Below the pieces are notes generated by a model. That model was not told where the DNA came from, did not search any database, and saw nothing but the letters and a program-made list of their open reading frames with translations. 64,000 nucleotides of DNA from Variovorax sp. MHTC-1 (GTDB lineage: Bacteria > Pseudomonadota > Gammaproteobacteria > Burkholderiales > Burkholderiaceae_C), in assembly GCF_003984645.1 (NCBI RefSeq), contig NZ_RWKI01000001.1:620001-684000 (forward strand), in the 5' to 3' direction. The position numbers and the translations under genes are program-made. This document shows, piece by piece, positions 60,498 through 64,000 of this stretch. Each line of letters starts with the position of its first letter. Within the stretch, counting starts at the first letter, position 1.

Positions 60498-61199
60498 TCA
60501 GGCCGCGAGGTCGAACACCAGCACTTCGGCATTCTTGCCGGCGCCGAGCGTGAGTTGCGATTCGTCCTTGATCAGGGCCGCATCGCCAGTAGCCAGTTTC
60601 GTGCCGTTGACTTCGAGCTCCCCGCGCACCAGGTGCACGTAGCTCTTGCGCTTCGGGTCGAGCGCGAGGCTGGCTTGCTCGTCGCCATCGAGCAGGCCGG
60701 CATACATGCGCGCATCGGCATGCACCAACACCGAGCCGTCCGCGCCGTCGGGCGAAGCCACCAGGCGCAGCTGTCCGCGCTTCTCGGCTTCGGAGAAGCT
60801 CTTTTGCTCGTAGCCGGGCGCGATGCCGCGCACGTTCGGCTCGATCCAGATCTGCAGGAAGTGCGTGGTCTCGTCGGCCTTGTGGTTGAACTCGCTGTGC
60901 ATCACGCCGCGGCCGGCGCTCATGCGCTGCACGTCGCCCGGCGGAATCGATTCGACATTGCCCATGCTGTCCTTGTGCGCGAGCTCGCCCGACAGAACGT
61001 AGCTGATGATTTCCATGTCCTTGTGGCCGTGGGTGCCGAAGCCGGCGCCCGCGGCGACGCGATCTTCGTTGATCACGCGCAGATTGCCGTAGCCCATGTG
61101 GGCCGGATCGTAGTAGCCGGCAAAGGAAAAGCTGTGAAACGAGCGCAGCCAGCCGTGATCGGCATAACCGCGTTCCTGGGACTTGCGAACTTGAAGCAT
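60498..61199 (-). CDS. pirin family protein (YhaK-like)
   Basis: A 233-residue pirin of the short type. GFGTHGHKDMEIISYVLSGE gives the metal His pair, then GRGVMHSEFNHKADE. The YhaK type is a redox-sensitive cytoplasmic marker and may cleave quercetin. CAGGAGTTCAAAG precedes the ATG at 61199. It is divergent from a LysR regulator, with an operator-like palindrome at 61321 between them. It starts the run pirin-doxX-flavodoxin-pirin. Confidence 0.93.
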   Translation of the reverse strand: MLQVRKSQERGYADHGWLRSFHSFSFAGYYDPAHMGYGNLRVINEDRVAAGAGFGTHGHKDMEIISYVLSGELAHKDSMGNVESIPPGDVQRMSAGRGVMHSEFNHKADETTHFLQIWIEPNVRGIAPGYEQKSFSEAEKRGQLRLVASPDGADGSVLVHADARMYAGLLDGDEQASLALDPKRKSYVHLVRGELEVNGTKLATGDAALIKDESQLTLGAGKNAEVLVFDLAA

Positions 61200-61320
61200 C
61201 TTTGAACTCCTGCCCCGCCAGATGGCTCGGGGCCTTCGAATGCCGCGCCGCATGCGCAGCGGATGTGCAGAACTTTAGGGCGCGGCCCCACCCTCGAAAG
61301 CGCCGGCTTTTGATGGCATC

Positions 61321-61337
61321 ATTCAATTTTTTTGAAT
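61321..61337. promoter_or_regulatory. ATTCAA-N5-TTGAAT palindrome, candidate LysR-family operator
   Basis: A perfect 6-bp inverted repeat with a 5-base T spacer lies in the divergent region between the LysR gene and the pirin gene, 12 bases before the LysR ATG at 61349. LysR proteins typically bind such interrupted palindromes and regulate both themselves and the divergent gene. Confidence 0.6.
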
Positions 61338-61348
61338 GGTCGATCGCT

Positions 61349-62302
61349 ATGCCCAGCGCCCGTGATGTCCTGACGCCCGACGCCTTCGCGATGCTGCAGA
61401 CGGTGGTCGAGACCGGCAGCTTCGCCGCCGCCGCCCGCGCGCTGGACCTCGTGCCCAGCGCGCTCAGCTACCGCGTGCGCCAGATCGAAGACGCCCTCGA
61501 CGTGCTGCTCTTCGACCGCAGCGCGCGCCAGGCGCGGCTGACGGAAGCCGGCGTCGAGCTGCTGCGCGAGGCTTCGTGGCTGCTCGGCGAGATCGATGCG
61601 GTGGCCAACCGCGTCAAGCGCGTCGCGACCGGCTGGGAGCCGATGCTCACGATCGCGGTCGACAGCGTGATCGCGCGCGATCCGATGCTCGACCTGGCCA
61701 CCGCCTTCTTCGCGCTCGATCCGCCGACCCGGCTCAAGCTGCGCGACGAGACCCTGCTCGGCACCATCGAGGCGCTCACCAGCGGCGAGGCCGATCTCGC
61801 CGTCGGCGCCGTGCTCGACGCCTCCAGCCTCGCCTTCGGCGCCACCGGCGTCCGAAGCCGCCCGCTGGGCCAGCTGCATTTCGTCTATGCCGTGGCGCCG
61901 CACCATCCGCTGGCCCGCATCGAAGGCCCGCTCTCCGATGCCGTGCTGCGCCGGCACCGCGCGGTGGCCGCGGCCGACTCCTCGCGCACCGGTCCGAGCA
62001 TGACGGTCAATCTCGTGGGCGGCCAGGACGTGCTCACCGTGCCCACCATGCACGCGAAGCTAGCCGCGCAACTGCATGGCCTGGGCGCCGGCTTCCTGCC
62101 CGAGCCGATGGCGCGCCCCTACATCGAAGCAGGCCACCTGGTCGAGCGCAAGACCGAACGCGCGCCGCCGATCGGCACCATGCATTGCGCCTGGCGCGAG
62201 CGCACTGCCGGCAAGCCGGGGCGTGCGCTGAAATGGTGGCTCGAACAGTTCGAGCACGAAGGCACGCGTCGGGCGCTCCTTGAACGGCATCGCGGCCGAT
62301 AG
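61349..62302 (+). CDS. LysR-family transcriptional regulator
   Basis: A 317-residue regulator. The winged helix (residues 8-67) includes TGSFAAAARALDLVPSALSY and RVRQIEDALDVLLFDRS. The effector-binding domain (about 95-295) includes TIAVDSVIARDPMLDLATAF. It probably regulates the divergent pirin-doxX-flavodoxin-pirin genes in response to a quinone or redox signal, as is common for this arrangement. The start at 61349 is preferred over ATG 61313 because the latter places the palindrome inside the gene. Its TAG lies at the edge of the tandem repeats. Confidence 0.9.
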   Translation: MPSARDVLTPDAFAMLQTVVETGSFAAAARALDLVPSALSYRVRQIEDALDVLLFDRSARQARLTEAGVELLREASWLLGEIDAVANRVKRVATGWEPMLTIAVDSVIARDPMLDLATAFFALDPPTRLKLRDETLLGTIEALTSGEADLAVGAVLDASSLAFGATGVRSRPLGQLHFVYAVAPHHPLARIEGPLSDAVLRRHRAVAAADSSRTGPSMTVNLVGGQDVLTVPTMHAKLAAQLHGLGAGFLPEPMARPYIEAGHLVERKTERAPPIGTMHCAWRERTAGKPGRALKWWLEQFEHEGTRRALLERHRGR

Positions 62303-62672
62303 GAATGTGGCCTCCCGGCTTGCCACTTCGTGTGCTTCGCCACCTCCCGAGGAGGAGGCTCGGCCGCCTTGGGGCGGCCCGGCGCCGGCCGATAGGAATT
62401 GGGCCTCCCGGCTTGCCACTTCGTGTGCTTCGCCACCTCCCGAGAAGGAGGCTCGGCCGCCTTGGGGCGGCCCGGCGCCGGCCGATAGGAATTGGGCCTC
62501 CCGGCTTGCCACTTCGTGTGCTTCGCCACCTCCCGAGGAGGAGGCTCGGCCGCCTTGGGGCGGCCCGGCGCCGGCCGATAGGAATTGGGCCTCCCGGCTT
62601 GCCACTTCGTATGCTTCGCCACCTCCCGAGGAGGAGGCTCGGCCGCCTTGGGGCGGCCCGGCGCCGGCCGAT
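62301..62672 (+). repeat. tandem array, four units of 93 bp, of the dispersed repeat family
   Basis: Units begin at 62301, 62394, 62487 and 62580 and end at 62672. They are nearly identical; differences noted include AGGAATGTGG versus AGGAATTGGG in unit one, GAGAAGGAGG in unit two, and CGTATG in unit four. Each has CTTGCCACTTCGTGTG, a palindrome CCTCCCGAGGAGGAGG, and CCTTGGGGCGGCCCGGCGCC. The first unit starts at the LysR stop codon. No ribosome binding site or gene is seen within it. Confidence 0.9.
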
Positions 62673-62730
62673 GAATATTTCAAGACGGTTAGAGTTCTCC
62701 TTGATCGCCAACAGAAACGAGACCGCCAAC

Positions 62731-63804
62731 ATGCCCACCTCCCGCTCCACAGCCGATCGCCACCGATCCAACTCTTCACGCCACTACGCCGTCGTCGGCG
62801 CGGGCATGGCGGGCGTCGCCTGCGCCCGCACCCTCGTGCAGGCCGGCCACCGCGTCAGCGTGTTCGAGCGCGAAGCCGCCGCCGGCGGCCGCATGGCGAG
62901 CGAATCCACACCCTTCGGCAAGTTCGACAGCGGCGCCCAGTACTTCACCGTGCGCGATCCGCGCTTTGCGCGCGTGCTGCAAACCGTGCCCCAGCTTTGC
63001 AAGCCCTGGAGCGCCAATCTCGTGCGCGTGCTCGACGCGCACGGCCGCGTCGCCGAGGCCGCCCTGCCCGCGCGCGAGCCGCACTGGGTCGCCCAGCCCG
63101 GCATGGACGCCCTGGTCGCGCATTGGGCCGCGCCACTGGGCGATGCGCTCGTGACGCGCACCCAGGTCACGACCATCGAGCGCGACGCGCTGGACGGCAA
63201 GCGCTGGCAGCTGCGCACCGCGGGCACCGACGATTCGCAGCACGTGTACTCGGGTTTCGATGGCGTGCTGCTGGCGGTGCCGCCGGCCCGCACGCGCGCC
63301 CTGCTCGACAACGGCAAGCTCTCCGCCGACATCAGCGAGAAGATCGAAGCGGTGCGCATCGCGCCCTGCTGGACGCTGATGATCGCCTTCCCGCAGGCCA
63401 ACCAGGCGAACCTCTCCCACCTCGGCCCGCAATGGAACGCCGCGCGCAGCACCCACCATCGCGTGGCCTGGCTGGCACGCGAATCTTCCAAGCCGGGGCG
63501 TGATCGCATCGAGCGCTGGACGCTGCAGGCCAGCCCGGCCTGGTCGCACGAGCACCTGCGCGACGACGCCTCGCGCGTCGAAGCCAAGCTGCTGCGCGCC
63601 TTCGCCGAAATCACCGGCATCCGCGCCGTGCCCTCGCACGCGCAGGCGCGCTGCTGGCCCGAAGCCCAGACCCAGGTGCCGGTCGGCAAGCCGCACCTGT
63701 GGGACGCCAAGGCCCGCATCGGCGTGGCCGGCGACTGGTGCACCGGGCACCGTGTCGAAGACGCGTTTCTTTCGGGTCTTTCGCTGGCGCTCAAAGTGGC
63801 GTGA
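62731..63804 (+). CDS. FAD/NAD(P)-dependent amine oxidase-like protein (renalase-like)
   Basis: A 357-residue flavoprotein. The Rossmann motif is [20 protein letters not shown], followed by [13 protein letters not shown] (residues about 19-55). [11 protein letters not shown] and the C-terminal [20 protein letters not shown] are typical of the NAD(P)/FAD oxidoreductase family close to renalase. The electron donor is unknown. The ATG at 62731 is used; one at 62671 overlaps the end of the repeat. Its TGA overlaps the GTG start of gluQ by three bases. Confidence 0.87.
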   Translation: MPTSRSTADRHRSNSSRHYAVVGAGMAGVACARTLVQAGHRVSVFEREAAAGGRMASESTPFGKFDSGAQYFTVRDPRFARVLQTVPQLCKPWSANLVRVLDAHGRVAEAALPAREPHWVAQPGMDALVAHWAAPLGDALVTRTQVTTIERDALDGKRWQLRTAGTDDSQHVYSGFDGVLLAVPPARTRALLDNGKLSADISEKIEAVRIAPCWTLMIAFPQANQANLSHLGPQWNAARSTHHRVAWLARESSKPGRDRIERWTLQASPAWSHEHLRDDASRVEAKLLRAFAEITGIRAVPSHAQARCWPEAQTQVPVGKPHLWDAKARIGVAGDWCTGHRVEDAFLSGLSLALKVA

Positions 63805-64000
63805 TACCCACCGGCAGATTTGCGCCCTCGCCGACCGGCCCCTTGCACGCGGGCTCGCTGGTGGCCGCGCTGGCTAGCTGGCTCGACGTGCGCGCCCGCG
63901 GCCCGCGGGCGCGCTGGCTGGTGCGCATCGAAGATGCCGACACCGAGCGCTGCCTGCCCGGCATGGGCGAACACATCCTCTCGCAGCTCGCGGCCTGCGG
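63801..64000 (+). CDS. gluQ: glutamyl-Q tRNA(Asp) synthetase (partial, N-terminal)
   Basis: The first 66 codons are visible, starting GTG ([20 protein letters not shown]). [18 protein letters not shown] is the class I HIGH-type motif of GluQ/YadB, and [11 protein letters not shown] follows. GluQ attaches glutamate to the queuosine base of tRNA-Asp and lacks an anticodon domain. The gene continues beyond the window. The GTG start is coupled to the preceding stop. Confidence 0.9.
   Translation, partial: MIPTGRFAPSPTGPLHAGSLVAALASWLDVRARGPRARWLVRIEDADTERCLPGMGEHILSQLAAC

Noticed and set aside
62301-62672. CRISPR-like array
   Set aside because: The units are contiguous without variable spacers, too long, and no cas gene is present.
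62060-62779. Minus-strand ORF with a repeated 31-residue Gly/Arg-rich unit across the tandem array
   Set aside because: The 93-bp units are a multiple of three, so all frames repeat. The ORF has no Shine-Dalgarno, is antisense to the LysR gene end, and its sequence is explained by the DNA repeat.
1-64000. Prophage, integrase or insertion sequence
   Set aside because: No integrase, transposase, capsid or terminase genes and no IS-type inverted repeats were found in the window.

Overview
The window looks like a chromosomal segment of a betaproteobacterium of the family Comamonadaceae, most likely Variovorax or a close relative. The reasons are the high GC content, several Bug/TctC-type solute receptors, the gene order glyA-nrdR-(minor pilins)-ribD, and a family of GC-rich palindromic repeats at operon junctions that I associate with this family. 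This is inferred from gene content, not from a database match. No phage, plasmid, CRISPR array, rRNA operon or insertion sequence was seen. One tRNA gene (Ser, anticodon GCU) is present.

Layout. 1-4600: tail of an RND efflux pump, two low-complexity or secreted proteins, a ferritin-like diiron protein, an alpha/beta-hydrolase fused to a LuxR DNA-binding domain, and a TRIC-like membrane protein. 4597-4716: a 39-codon stub that looks like the start of a lost type V-secreted adhesin. 4841-10236: a tripartite tricarboxylate transporter operon (tctC-tctB-tctA) divergent from its two-component system (tctD-tctE). 10242-13129: hslR, a PPK2 kinase, a small membrane protein and an FAD amino-acid dehydrogenase. 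13202-18915: a TRAP transporter (dctPQM) divergent from an IclR regulator and SDR dehydrogenase, flanked by one intact and one broken Bug receptor. 19030-27311: MltB transglycosylase, a four-helix-bundle protein, a lower-GC secreted ORF next to tRNA-Ser, then lysC, tilS, accA, an AlkA-type glycosylase and cysS on the minus strand. 27504-37534: TPR protein, two cyclophilins, lpxH, mtfA, then two very large minus-strand genes (DUF349 and AsmA/DUF748 families).

38125-45934: a soluble-type lytic transglycosylase, glyA, nrdR, then a convergent type IV pilus minor-pilin operon (fimT-pilV-pilW-pilX-pilY1-pilE) whose pilY1 is broken by an internal deletion and a frameshift. 46127-53996: a plus-strand chain ribD-ribE-ribB(A)-ribH-nusB-aminotransferase-ybgC-tolQ-tolR-tolA in which nearly every gene overlaps the next by one to four bases. 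54015-61199: dnaE, trhO, and a redox-stress-like group (two pirins, a flavodoxin-fold quinone reductase, DoxX). 61349-64000: a LysR regulator divergent from the second pirin, a four-fold 93-bp tandem repeat, an FAD oxidoreductase, and the start of gluQ.

The most notable features are a dispersed repeat family at five loci, one copy of which lies in frame inside the aminotransferase gene and adds about 27 residues; its tandem array at 62301-62672; the broken pilY1; the adhesin and receptor remnants; the RibBA-like protein whose GTP cyclohydrolase half lacks its zinc ligands; and the attenuator-like hairpin between tctC and tctB. I did not find a clearly new multi-gene defence or metabolic system. 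The nearest candidates are the hydrolase-LuxR/diiron pair (1646-3807) and the repeat family.
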